Source: a virus. From it: 41,142 nucleotides of DNA. The translations under genes and the position numbers were made by a program. Location of the stretch: the IMG/VR virus record IMGVR_UViG_3300047480_000419, positions 1-41,142 of that record; one strand, 5' to 3'. Position 1 is the stretch's first letter. Each line of letters begins with the position of its first letter. Below, one piece after another: positions 28,145 to 33,969 of the stretch. The notes under the pieces were generated by a model, which had not been told where the DNA came from, searched no databases, and saw only the letters and a list, made by a program, of their open reading frames with translations.

Positions 28145-28223
28145 TGGCGATACGTAGGGGATTCGAACCCCTGATCTCTTGCGTGACAAGCAAGTGCATT
28201 AAGCCAGACTATGCTAACGTACC
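28145..28223 (-). tRNA. tRNA-Asp(GTC)
   Basis: Anticodon arm CTTGC-TTGTCAC-GCAAG; T arm AGGGG-TTCGAAT-CCCCT; acceptor GGTACGT/ACGTATC; G73; CCA. The 5' three bases are also the start of the 20-bp inverted repeat next door. Confidence 0.94.
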
Positions 28224-28347
28224 CTTAATTATGTTGTTTGCACTATATGCTATAGTTCAACACGCTTTACGATCGATTACGGTTTATTGCTATAGTTACA
28301 TAACGCTTGATCATGCTTCTGAGCTTACAAACAACATAATTAAGGGT
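28221..28347. ncRNA. Candidate RNA closed by a perfect 20-bp stem
   Basis: ACCCTTAATTATGTTGTTTG (28221-28240) and its exact reverse complement (28328-28347) enclose 87 nt holding two copies of TGCTATAGTT. No ORF or tRNA fits inside. The foot of the stem touches the 5' end of tRNA-Asp, so it would be released by the same 5' processing. Strand unknown; the tRNA transcript (minus) would include it. Confidence 0.6.
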
Positions 28348-28353
28348 GCTATG

Positions 28354-28463
28354 TTTGGTAACTACTGCAAGTATACTTACAGTCACCTTAAGCGAGGCGA
28401 TGCCGGTTTATGTTGTGCTGAACCGTACAATTAACAGCGATAGTTGATTTAGATACTACCAAA
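28354..28463. ncRNA. Second stem-closed element
   Basis: TTTGGTA (28354-28360) pairs TACCAAA (28457-28463). Inside: ACTGCAAGTATACTTACAGT, a hairpin with one mismatch, and CGGTT/AACCG (28404-28425). The remaining 100 nt up to tRNA-Glu contain TTAGTTT/AAACTAA (28495-28516) but no gene. Confidence 0.4.
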
Positions 28464-28571
28464 ATCTGGGCCCATTGAACGTGATACCCCTACGTTAGTT
28501 TTGCATATCAAACTAAATAACTTACCTTGCTTTTACATCTCGAGGAAGATGACGCTGTTACCAGCAACGTT

Positions 28572-28646
28572 TGGTACACGGTACGGGAATCGAACCCGTC
28601 TTACATACGTGAAAGGCATGTGTCCTAACCGATAGACGAACCGTGC
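28572..28646 (-). tRNA. tRNA-Glu(TTC)
   Basis: Anticodon arm CATGC-CTTTCAC-GTATG; acceptor GCACGGT/ACCGTGT; T arm CGGG-TTCGATT-CCCG; CCA. Confidence 0.94.
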
Positions 28647-28653
28647 ATTAAAT

Positions 28654-28736
28654 TGGTGCGAGTGGACGGACTCGAACCGTCAAGCCGAAGCGGGAGATTT
28701 TAAGTCTCCTGAGTTTACCAATTTCTCCACACTCGC
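28654..28736 (-). tRNA. tRNA-Leu(TAA)
   Basis: Class II; anticodon arm GGAGA-CTTAAAA-TCTCC; variable arm with CGCTTCGGCTT; T arm GACGG-TTCGAGT-CCGTC; CCA. Reads UUA. Confidence 0.95.
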
Positions 28737-28744
28737 AAGCTTAT

Positions 28745-28773
28745 ATTATACCATACTTTTTTATTGTTGTACA
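28745..28773 (-). promoter_or_regulatory. Early-type promoter within tRNA cluster
   Basis: Minus strand: TGTACA (28768-28773), 17-nt spacer, TGG-TATAAT (hexamer 28745-28750). Lies between tRNA-Arg(TCT) and tRNA-Leu(TAA) and should transcribe the latter onward. Confidence 0.85.
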
Positions 28774-28774
28774 C

Positions 28775-28849
28775 TGGCGCGGCCGATAGGACTCGAACCT
28801 ACATAGGACGCTTTAGAAGAGCGTTGCCTTTCCATTAGACTACGGCCGC
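28775..28849 (-). tRNA. tRNA-Arg(TCT)
   Basis: Anticodon arm ACGCT-CTTCTAA-AGCGT; acceptor GCGGCCG/CGGCCGC; T arm GTAGG-TTCGAGT-CCTAT; CCA. Reads AGA, a common phage tRNA. Confidence 0.95.
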
Positions 28850-28855
28850 AATGTT

Positions 28856-28933
28856 TGGAGCACCGAGCAGGATTTGAACCTGCGGTTTTACTGTTTTGCA
28901 GACAGTTGCGTTGGACCTCTCCGCCATCGGTGC
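28856..28933 (-). tRNA. tRNA-Cys(GCA)
   Basis: Anticodon arm ACTGT-CTGCAAA-ACAGT; acceptor GCACCGA/TCGGTGC; T73; T arm GCAGG-TTCAAAT-CCTGC; CCA. Confidence 0.95.
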
Positions 28934-28934
28934 A

Positions 28935-28989
28935 TAATGTATCATAAAAGAATCATTAAGCTACTTAATGCCGCTTTTATGATCCATTA
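28935..28989. repeat. Long AT-rich hairpin between tRNAs
   Basis: TAATG, ATCATAAAAG and CATTAAG pair in series with CTTAATG, CTTTTATGAT and CATTA: 22 bp with small internal loops and a CTA loop. Fills the whole gap between tRNA-Cys and tRNA-Leu(CAA). RNase processing site, cruciform or weak terminator. Confidence 0.6.
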
Positions 28990-28992
28990 TTT

Positions 28993-29070
28993 TGGTACCC
29001 TCGCTCAGATTCGAACTGAGAGAACTTCTCCTTTTGAGAGAGATGACTTTACCAATTTGTCCACGAGGGC
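28993..29070 (-). tRNA. tRNA-Leu(CAA) with short variable loop
   Basis: Acceptor GCCCTCG/CGAGGGT; anticodon arm TCTCT-CTCAAAA-GGAGA; T arm CTCAG-TTCGAAT-CTGAG; CCA. The region between anticodon and T stems is only 6 nt, whereas Leu tRNAs normally carry a long arm. CAA reads UUG. Confidence 0.82.
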
Positions 29071-29075
29071 ATAGT

Positions 29076-29150
29076 TGGTAGCCATGGACAATTTCGAAAT
29101 GTCGACCTATCGCTTATCAAGCGATTGCTCTTCCTCTGAGCTACACGGCT
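29076..29150 (-). tRNA. tRNA-Ile(GAT)
   Basis: Anticodon arm ATCGC-TTGATAA-GCGAT; acceptor AGCCGTG/CATGGCT; T arm GACAT-TTCGAAA-TTGTC with one mismatch; CCA. Confidence 0.92.
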
Positions 29151-29155
29151 AAATT

Positions 29156-29246
29156 TGGTGGTAGATATAGGATTCGAACCTATGGACCGTTCGACACGAT
29201 CTTCGGTTTAGCAAACCGACGCAATCAGCCTCTCTGCCAATCTACC
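29156..29246 (-). tRNA. tRNA-Ser(GCT)
   Basis: Class II; anticodon arm TCGGT-TTGCTAA-ACCGA; long variable arm; acceptor GGTAGAT/ATCTACC; CCA. Reads AGC/AGU. The next inverted repeat starts exactly at its 5' end. Confidence 0.95.
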
Positions 29247-29325
29247 ATATTGAAACACACTCAGAGTCGTCTTACTCCATCACTCGACGCAACGGGCTAA
29301 CCGGGGATTCAATGTGTTTCAATAT
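29247..29325. ncRNA. Candidate RNA closed by a 13-bp stem
   Basis: ATATTGAAACACA (29247-29259) and TGTGTTTCAATAT (29313-29325) are exact complements around 53 nt that include GTCG/CGAC pairing and CCCCGG-type G/C runs. Begins at the mature 5' end of tRNA-Ser(GCT). No ORF. Confidence 0.55.
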
Positions 29326-29332
29326 AGCGTAT

Positions 29333-29446
29333 CACCATTTTTAAGTACACCTGCAGGAATTGAACCTGCCAACCCCACCAAAAGGTGAAGCTGTTTCCGC
29401 AACATCGGCTGGATCCGTTTAGCCTTTGATGTACTTAAAAATGGTG
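29333..29446 (-). ncRNA. Class-II tRNA-like RNA inside a 17-bp clamp
   Basis: CACCATTTTTAAGTACA (29333-29349) is the exact complement of 29430-29446. On minus, 29345-29433 reads as a tRNA: acceptor TACATCA/AGGTGTA (6 of 7), D arm GGCT-AAACGGATCC-AGCC, long variable arm CTTCACC-TTTT-GGTGGGG, T arm GCAGG-TTCAATT-CCTGC. The anticodon arm (GATGT-TGCGGAA-ACAGC) is poor and no CCA is encoded. The clamp lengthens the acceptor stem to over 20 bp. Confidence 0.55.
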
Positions 29447-29533
29447 GAAGCGGTGAGATTCGAACTCACGGACCGCGCTAACGATCGTCTGTTTTCAAGA
29501 CAGGTGCAATAAACCGGGCTCTGCCACGCTTCC
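29442..29533 (-). tRNA. tRNA-Ser(TGA)
   Basis: Class II; anticodon loop CTTGAAA closed by CTGT/ACAG; acceptor GGAAGCG/CGCTTCC; T arm GTGAG-TTCGAAT-CTCAC; CCA. The CCA overlaps the clamp of the tRNA-like element. Confidence 0.94.
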
Positions 29534-29566
29534 AAATGCAATCCAAGTTTTTAAAGAACGTAGTGT

Positions 29567-29595
29567 ATTATACCATACACTTTACCAGTTGTAAA
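29567..29595 (-). promoter_or_regulatory. Early-type promoter within tRNA cluster
   Basis: Minus strand: TTTACA (29590-29595), 17-nt spacer, TGG-TATAAT (hexamer 29567-29572). Between tRNA-Gln and tRNA-Ser(TGA). Confidence 0.85.
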
Positions 29596-29596
29596 C

Positions 29597-29670
29597 TGGC
29601 GGGGGTACTAGGAATCGCACCTAGGATACTTGAGTCAAAGTCAAGTGTGTTACTGCTACACCATACCCCT
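29597..29670 (-). tRNA. tRNA-Gln(TTG)
   Basis: Anticodon arm CTTGA-CTTTGAC-TCAAG; T arm CTAGG-TGCGATT-CCTAG; G73; CCA. First base pair A1-C72 is unpaired, in keeping with the weak 1-72 pair that GlnRS prefers. Confidence 0.92.
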
Positions 29671-29707
29671 ACTGGCTGCAACATACAACTGCTGCAGAAG
29701 AACATCT

Positions 29708-29736
29708 ATTATACCCTGATTTTTTCTCTTTGTACA
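29708..29736 (-). promoter_or_regulatory. Lead promoter of the tRNA cluster
   Basis: Minus strand: TGTACA (29731-29736), 17-nt spacer, TATAAT (29708-29713), preceded by GGG and not TGG. First promoter after the ahp terminator, so it starts the cluster. Confidence 0.82.
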
Positions 29737-29784
29737 TAGTAGTCTACTGTTTTAGTATACTATTGCGCAAGCTATGACCCATAA

Positions 29785-29817
29785 GAAAAAACCCCGGATT
29801 TTTTAGGTCCGGGGTTT
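29785..29817 (-). terminator. Terminator of the ahp operon
   Basis: AAACCCCGGA (29789-29798) pairs TCCGGGGTTT (29808-29817); on minus the stem is followed by a T-run (TTTTTTCTTATG). Separates ahpCD from the tRNA cluster; the flanks let it act on plus as well. Confidence 0.85.
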
Positions 29818-29839
29818 CTGATATAATTCTTTAGAACTA

Positions 29840-29966
29840 TTTTCCTACTTTACCCCGTTAGACCTCCATCAAGATTGTGATAAAAGCCTAATGACCATGA
29901 TGTCTCAGGACGAATGCTCGCCTGAACGCATGATGTCATCGTTGCTTTAGGGGAAGTTATAGAAAA
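29840..29966 (-). ncRNA. Candidate structured 3' UTR element
   Basis: Between ahpD and its terminator: TTTTC, ACTT and CCCC (29840-29856) pair in order with GGGG, AAGT and GAAAA (29950-29966); inside, TCAGG/CCTGA forms a hairpin and CATGATGTC occurs twice. No ORF. With 29671-29839 this fills the 337-nt gene-free stretch, which otherwise holds only a promoter and the terminator. Confidence 0.4.
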
Positions 29967-30007
29967 TTTATTCATAGATTTATATATACAAACTTTTCGT
30001 TCAAAGC

Positions 30008-30520
30008 TCAACTATTTAAAACTTTTGCGACAGAATTTACGACTGCTGCGATGCGACCGATATCACGCAACTGTTCAACAGAGTATCCTTCTTTCTTCAA
30101 AGTCTCGTAGTGTGCCTTCACACAGAAGTGGCACTTGCCAACGATCGATGCAGCAAGTGAGTATGCTTCAAATCGATCTTTAGTTGTACCGCCATGAGAT
30201 GCAATTGCATTCATGCGAAGCTGTGCTGGCAATCCAGTCAAACGCTCGTCTTCTGCCATCTCAACGTAAGGATACCAAACGTTATTCATAGCCATCAACG
30301 ATGATGCTGTGAGGGCTGCGTCTCGTTCCGTGGCATCTTCCACACTTGACTGTATAAAAGTAACGAGTTTTCCGTTGCCAGTTGCCATTGCTGCTGCAAG
30401 TGCGCAGGCGTTAGCGACGCCACTATCCAAGGTGCTACGATTAATAACGCTATCAATATTGAGTTTAGTATCTTTCGCATACTCAGGCAAGGCCTCCTTG
30501 ATTTGGTCAACCCAACTCAT
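30008..30520 (-). CDS. ahpD: AhpD-like alkylhydroperoxidase
   Basis: 170 residues. GKCHFCVKAHYETL holds the CxxC and His of the AhpD active site (C130, C133, H137), with E118 in KDRFEAYSL; these positions match mycobacterial AhpD almost number for number, although H132 of that enzyme is shifted to H131 here. AhpD reduces peroxides weakly itself and passes electrons from lipoamide/SucB to AhpC. Co-encoded with AhpC here, with coupled starts, so an electron donor role is very likely. Complete, no truncation. Confidence 0.88.
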   Translation of the reverse strand: MSWVDQIKEALPEYAKDTKLNIDSVINRSTLDSGVANACALAAAMATGNGKLVTFIQSSVEDATERDAALTASSLMAMNNVWYPYVEMAEDERLTGLPAQLRMNAIASHGGTTKDRFEAYSLAASIVGKCHFCVKAHYETLKKEGYSVEQLRDIGRIAAVVNSVAKVLNS

Positions 30521-30660
30521 TTAGATTGCTCCTCTTGTTTTTTATATTCTTCAAGCTTCTGCTTGAACTGTTCTTCAGTTAAGCCGTGCCAACCGATACA
30601 TTGACCGGTTGGACTACGACCACAACCACATGATGGGATATCAGTGACTTTTAACTGCAT
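30517..30660 (-). CDS. Tiny CDGSH-like Cys/His protein
   Basis: 47 residues. PSCGCGRSPTGQCIGWHGL reads C-x-C-x2-S-x4-C-x-G-x-H, close to the [2Fe-2S] CDGSH motif (C-x-C-x2-S-x3-P-x-C-D-G-x-H) but one residue shorter and with CIGWH in place of CDGSH. The remainder is a charged helix (LTEEQFKQKLEEYKKQEEQS). Its ATG overlaps the ahpC stop (TAATG) and its stop overlaps the ahpD start (ATGA), so it is made with both. A redox cofactor or zinc-binding adaptor of the Ahp system is inferred. Confidence 0.6.
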   Translation of the reverse strand: MQLKVTDIPSCGCGRSPTGQCIGWHGLTEEQFKQKLEEYKKQEEQSK

Positions 30661-31196
30661 TATAGAGTCTCGCCACCGACTGTGCGGTTACATGCACATA
30701 GCTCACCAGTTTGAAGAGCATCTAACACACGTAGCGTTTCTTCAGGAGAACGACCAACGTTTAAGTTGTTTACAGTCACATGTTGAATCACATTATCTGG
30801 ATCAACAATGAATGTAGCACGAAGCGCTGCGCCTGCTGGTGCATAGAACACACCGAGTTGTTCAATCAATGATTTTTCCCAATCACGTTGTGTATCTGCG
30901 AATTGGATATGCTTGATCTTTGCAAGATCTTCGTGGTGTTTTTGCCAAGCAAGTTTACAGAACTCGTTGTCAGTGCTACCAGTCAACAAGACTGCATCAC
31001 GATCAGCGAAGTCTTGGAATAATTTGTCGTATGCAACGATCTCTGTAGGACACACGAATGTGAAGTCTTTAGGATAGTATACGATAACTTTCCATTTACC
31101 TGCAAATGATTCTTCTGTAATGTCAAAGAACTTGTCGCTTCCTGGATTGATGCCAGTAACGACAAATTTTTCTAATTTATCTCCAACGGTCTTCAT
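30660..31196 (-). CDS. ahpC: Peroxiredoxin AhpC
   Basis: 178 residues, full length. Peroxidatic Cys49 in YYPKDFTFVCPTEIVAYDKL with T46 and R126 completing the active site; resolving region GELCACNRTVGG has two Cys (C167, C169), the CxC type found in actinobacterial AhpC that uses AhpD. Reduces H2O2, organic peroxides and peroxynitrite. AAGGAA SD. Terminal gene order ahpC - CDGSH-like - ahpD forms one operon. No clear sigma-70 promoter in the 111-nt AT-rich space upstream. Confidence 0.93.
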   Translation of the reverse strand: MKTVGDKLEKFVVTGINPGSDKFFDITEESFAGKWKVIVYYPKDFTFVCPTEIVAYDKLFQDFADRDAVLLTGSTDNEFCKLAWQKHHEDLAKIKHIQFADTQRDWEKSLIEQLGVFYAPAGAALRATFIVDPDNVIQHVTVNNLNVGRSPEETLRVLDALQTGELCACNRTVGGETL

Positions 31197-31283
31197 AATT
31201 TTCCTTTATTGAAATGTGTAATTGATTAAAAAAATTAATCTATAGTTATGTATACTACAAACGCTTATACGAGAAAATAATAA

Positions 31284-31304
31284 TTTTAATAAGGGTTATT
31301 AAAA
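31284..31304 (-). terminator. Possible weak AT-rich terminator
   Basis: TTTTAATAA-GGG-TTATTAAAA, 9-bp stem followed on minus by TTATTATTTT. After the 31308 gene and before ahpC. Only A-T pairs, so stability is doubtful. A second repeat, GATTAA/TTAATC, lies near 31226. Confidence 0.35.
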
Positions 31305-31307
31305 AAA

Positions 31308-31604
31308 CTAATTAGGCATACAATTAAACGTCAAGAATGTACGAGCATCATCGACAGTGCGAAAATGCTTGTTGAATTCTTTTCCATCACAGCGTTTAGC
31401 AACTACGCTGATGCTACGTGGTGTGTCAACCATTATGAAGCCTTTGATGAAGTCAGATTTGAATGGCACTTCATAGTACGAATCTTTTCCATCAGTTACT
31501 TTACTAAAACCATATAACTTGTCGCTGACACCACTGAAGAAGACCCAATCATACAGATCTTGAGCCATGTCTTTACGAAGTAAGTAACGATTGACACCAC
31601 GCAT
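31308..31604 (-). CDS. Unknown 98-aa protein
   Basis: MRGVNRYLLRKDMAQDLYDW, then FKSDFIKGFIMVDTPRSISV; soluble. GAGG lies 7 nt before the ATG. Tandem with 31604-32173 (one base overlap). More AT-rich than the surrounding genes, which may mark recent acquisition. Confidence 0.6.
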   Translation of the reverse strand: MRGVNRYLLRKDMAQDLYDWVFFSGVSDKLYGFSKVTDGKDSYYEVPFKSDFIKGFIMVDTPRSISVVAKRCDGKEFNKHFRTVDDARTFLTFNCMPN

Positions 31605-32173
31605 TAAATCACCTCAATGATATATTTTGGTTCGCCGCCATTTTTAGGCTTGGTCATTTTTTTAGGATTTACCATCTTGTGTAGTAACATACCAGCTGAA
31701 ATAACATTAAGCAGCAAAAATTGAGGTTGATCTCCAACTTTAAGTGGTTCAGTTGGTCTTTCCATGAATCTCCAAAACGCAAAGTAGTGTAATTTACCCT
31801 GATTAAAGGATTTTAAATATTGCATGTACTTTTCTGGGTGTAAATAAAATTTGTCTTGATGGACAACTTTATTATCCATACACCATATAACATTTTCTGG
31901 ATCTTTCCTAAATCTAAAATCATACTTTTTAATATTTTCAGATTCTAAAATGAAGTCTCTACCAGATTGTTTGACCATCTCATCGACGAACTCGCAGTCG
32001 ATGTCCATCTGTTTTTCTTTTTCAGTTCGTTGTTTTCCGTTATTATCTCCATATTGATAGATCTTAACGGTATCACGTTCAGTGACAAATTTCTGATCGA
32101 CACGATATGTCGTATTAAGATTGATCTCAGAAAGTTTGTCTAGGATGTATTTAGAATTAGGATCAGTTTGCAT
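31604..32173 (-). CDS. Unknown 189-aa protein
   Basis: Begun at the ATG at 32173 (the longer frame runs back through the upstream gene). MQTDPNSKYILDKLSEINLN, a Lys/Asp-rich middle and a C-terminus with a hydrophobic LLLNVISAGMLLHKM stretch. AT content is clearly above its neighbours. 2OG- or glycosyltransferase-like features were looked for and not seen. Confidence 0.6.
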   Translation of the reverse strand: MQTDPNSKYILDKLSEINLNTTYRVDQKFVTERDTVKIYQYGDNNGKQRTEKEKQMDIDCEFVDEMVKQSGRDFILESENIKKYDFRFRKDPENVIWCMDNKVVHQDKFYLHPEKYMQYLKSFNQGKLHYFAFWRFMERPTEPLKVGDQPQFLLLNVISAGMLLHKMVNPKKMTKPKNGGEPKYIIEVI

Positions 32174-32414
32174 AGTATAAAAAGTATTTGACGAACATAA
32201 AAACAATAAAACCAGCTACTGCATACTTTAGGATAAACAATATCGGTTTAATAAGCAACACGATCAACAACACTACGATCAATGTAGAGAAGCCACTGAA
32301 GTCATAGTGAATGATGTCATCGAAAGCCTTCGACCAACCATCAGGTTGAACCTGAATGGTTTCGGTACGAGGTTCTTCTTGTTGCTTACGTTCTTGATGT
32401 ATGTCTATAGCCAT
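32163..32414 (-). CDS. Membrane protein
   Basis: 83 residues: about 45 soluble residues (QEEPRTETIQVQPDGWSKAF), then helices FSTLIVVLLIVLLIKPILFI and LKYAVAGFIVFMFVKYFLYY. Probably inner membrane with cytoplasmic N-terminus. Promoter at 32449-32477. Function unknown. Confidence 0.7.
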   Translation of the reverse strand: MAIDIHQERKQQEEPRTETIQVQPDGWSKAFDDIIHYDFSGFSTLIVVLLIVLLIKPILFILKYAVAGFIVFMFVKYFLYYAN

Positions 32415-32448
32415 AATATAGTTCGCAAAGTTTCATTTTCCAGGTTAT

Positions 32449-32477
32449 ATTATACCATATTTTTTGCTTGTTGTACA
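32449..32477 (-). promoter_or_regulatory. Early-type sigma-70 promoter
   Basis: Minus strand: TGTACA (32472-32477), 17-nt spacer, TGG-TATAAT (hexamer 32449-32454). GGCCTA precedes the -35, as at 12645 and 40896. Confidence 0.85.
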
Positions 32478-32522
32478 TAGGCCTAAAGTTCTAATACTCC
32501 AGCCACCGTCCGTGGCCAGAGC

Positions 32523-33221
32523 TCACCGGACAGTCGTGGACATGATGATGGCATCGCCTCTGGCAATAGCATCTTCAACCTGTTTCTTCACGACTGGGTC
32601 GCTTATGGTGTTATGGGGAAGTTCGTTTGCACGCTGACTAAGTGGCTTATTCTCTGGATTGGTTGGATTGACAGGAGCAGCTTCTTGTTTCTTTGCTGCA
32701 GCCTTTTCTTTGCGCTTCTCGATACGCTGTGCTTGCTGAACCAACTTGTTGGTGTCGGTATAGTCATACACTAAGCGAACATAAACACGATAGCCACGAC
32801 CTTCTCGACGTACTTCAATCTTGTCTCGCTTGAAGCCTACGATGAGTGTGCTATCAACTTTAGAAGATGTGATACGTTCTGTCTTACGTTCTACATCATC
32901 GATGTCTGTACCGCTACCTTCTTCGGCGATGTATGTGTTCGTCTCCATTTGGATTCGATTGTTGACTTGTGATGCAAGCTGTGCTTTTGCTGCTAGCATA
33001 GCTTTATCGATAGCAAATTGATAGTCTGCTGAATATTCAGTTGCTACAGCAAAGATGTGTGATCCATCATTTGCTAAGTGCATAGTAAACCATTCAGGTG
33101 CCATAGACACATCAACTTTGTCTGAGCCCTGCACCCACTCTGCTTTCTTTTCGACTAGCGAAGTCGTGCCACAACCTGTTAGTGCGGCGGCAATCATTGC
33201 TGCTAAAATAACCTTCTTCAT
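32523..33221 (-). CDS. LPP20-family lipoprotein
   Basis: 232 residues from the ATG at 33221 (AAGGA upstream). MKKVILAAMIAAALTGCGTT is a lipoprotein signal (LTGC). APEWFTMHLANDGSHIFAVA then AMLAAKAQLASQVNNRIQME matches the LPP20 fold shared with Vibrio FlgP and Helicobacter LPP20. C-terminus is an Ala/Lys/Glu-rich low-complexity part. Predicted at the inner leaflet of the outer membrane. Paired with the DUF4384-like protein upstream. Confidence 0.75.
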   Translation of the reverse strand: MKKVILAAMIAAALTGCGTTSLVEKKAEWVQGSDKVDVSMAPEWFTMHLANDGSHIFAVATEYSADYQFAIDKAMLAAKAQLASQVNNRIQMETNTYIAEEGSGTDIDDVERKTERITSSKVDSTLIVGFKRDKIEVRREGRGYRVYVRLVYDYTDTNKLVQQAQRIEKRKEKAAAKKQEAAPVNPTNPENKPLSQRANELPHNTISDPVVKKQVEDAIARGDAIIMSTTVR

Positions 33222-33231
33222 AATATAGTCC

Positions 33232-33969
33232 TTACTGTTCAATAACAAGGTTGCGACGAACGATTCGTCTATCTTTGATCGGAATAGAAACCAACTTCGT
33301 ATTCAGATCTTCAACATCATAATCACGCATGAGCTTTAAATCCTCATTCGTGAATACGAATACTAACGACTCGTCAAATCTACCACGACTTGCACGAGCT
33401 ATAAGCTTATATCCTGGGGTTGGCAAAGTCAACTCATTTGCTACCGTATTATTTGTACCGACAAATGTAGGCCACATGAGCGTGGCTTTCTTACCTTCTA
33501 CATGGAAGATATAAACTTTTGTAGGAGTATTTGTAGCCATCTTAAACTGCATCGTTTCACCGTCTTTATACATGAAACGACCATCTACGTATGCATCGAT
33601 CTTTGGTCGATCAGTTGTGACACGCGCTTCTATGTCTACGGTACATGTCTTTCTACCATATAACTCGTGCACTGTACGACTTTTAGCTTTGATGCTTTTA
33701 ACGTATGAGTCTGTCATCGAAAAGATTGCCATGTCATTGACACAGTTCTTGCCGCTCTCAGTCTCTTTACATTGATAGAACTCATCAACGTAGATATTCT
33801 CGCCTACGACTTTACGTATGGCATCCATTCGCGCATTGATTTCTGCCCTGTAACAGGCATAATTTTCACTGACATCGGGTCCAAAATGATAGACGCCTGT
33901 GCCAGTAGAGGCCACACTAGTCGTGGTGACTAGTGCGAATAACCATGAAGCAAGACTTAAGTGTTCCAT
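33232..33969 (-). CDS. Secreted DUF4384-like envelope protein
   Basis: 245 residues. Signal peptide MEHLSLASWLFALVTTTSVA; then CYRAEINARMDAIRKVVGEN and a Cys pair (YQCKETESGKNC) as in FlgT-type N-domains; C-terminal TPTKVYIFHVEGKKATLMWP is the DUF4384 signature. In bacteria such proteins accompany LPP20/FlgP-like lipoproteins in the outer membrane. A phage-borne pair may modify the surface or block superinfection (inference). Confidence 0.65.
   Translation of the reverse strand: MEHLSLASWLFALVTTTSVASTGTGVYHFGPDVSENYACYRAEINARMDAIRKVVGENIYVDEFYQCKETESGKNCVNDMAIFSMTDSYVKSIKAKSRTVHELYGRKTCTVDIEARVTTDRPKIDAYVDGRFMYKDGETMQFKMATNTPTKVYIFHVEGKKATLMWPTFVGTNNTVANELTLPTPGYKLIARASRGRFDESLVFVFTNEDLKLMRDYDVEDLNTKLVSIPIKDRRIVRRNLVIEQ

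Noticed and set aside
28183-28434. Plus-strand ORF of 83 codons across the tRNA-Asp gene and inverted repeat
   Set aside because: It runs through a tRNA and a perfect 20-bp inverted repeat on the opposite strand to all neighbours and has no SD; a chance frame.
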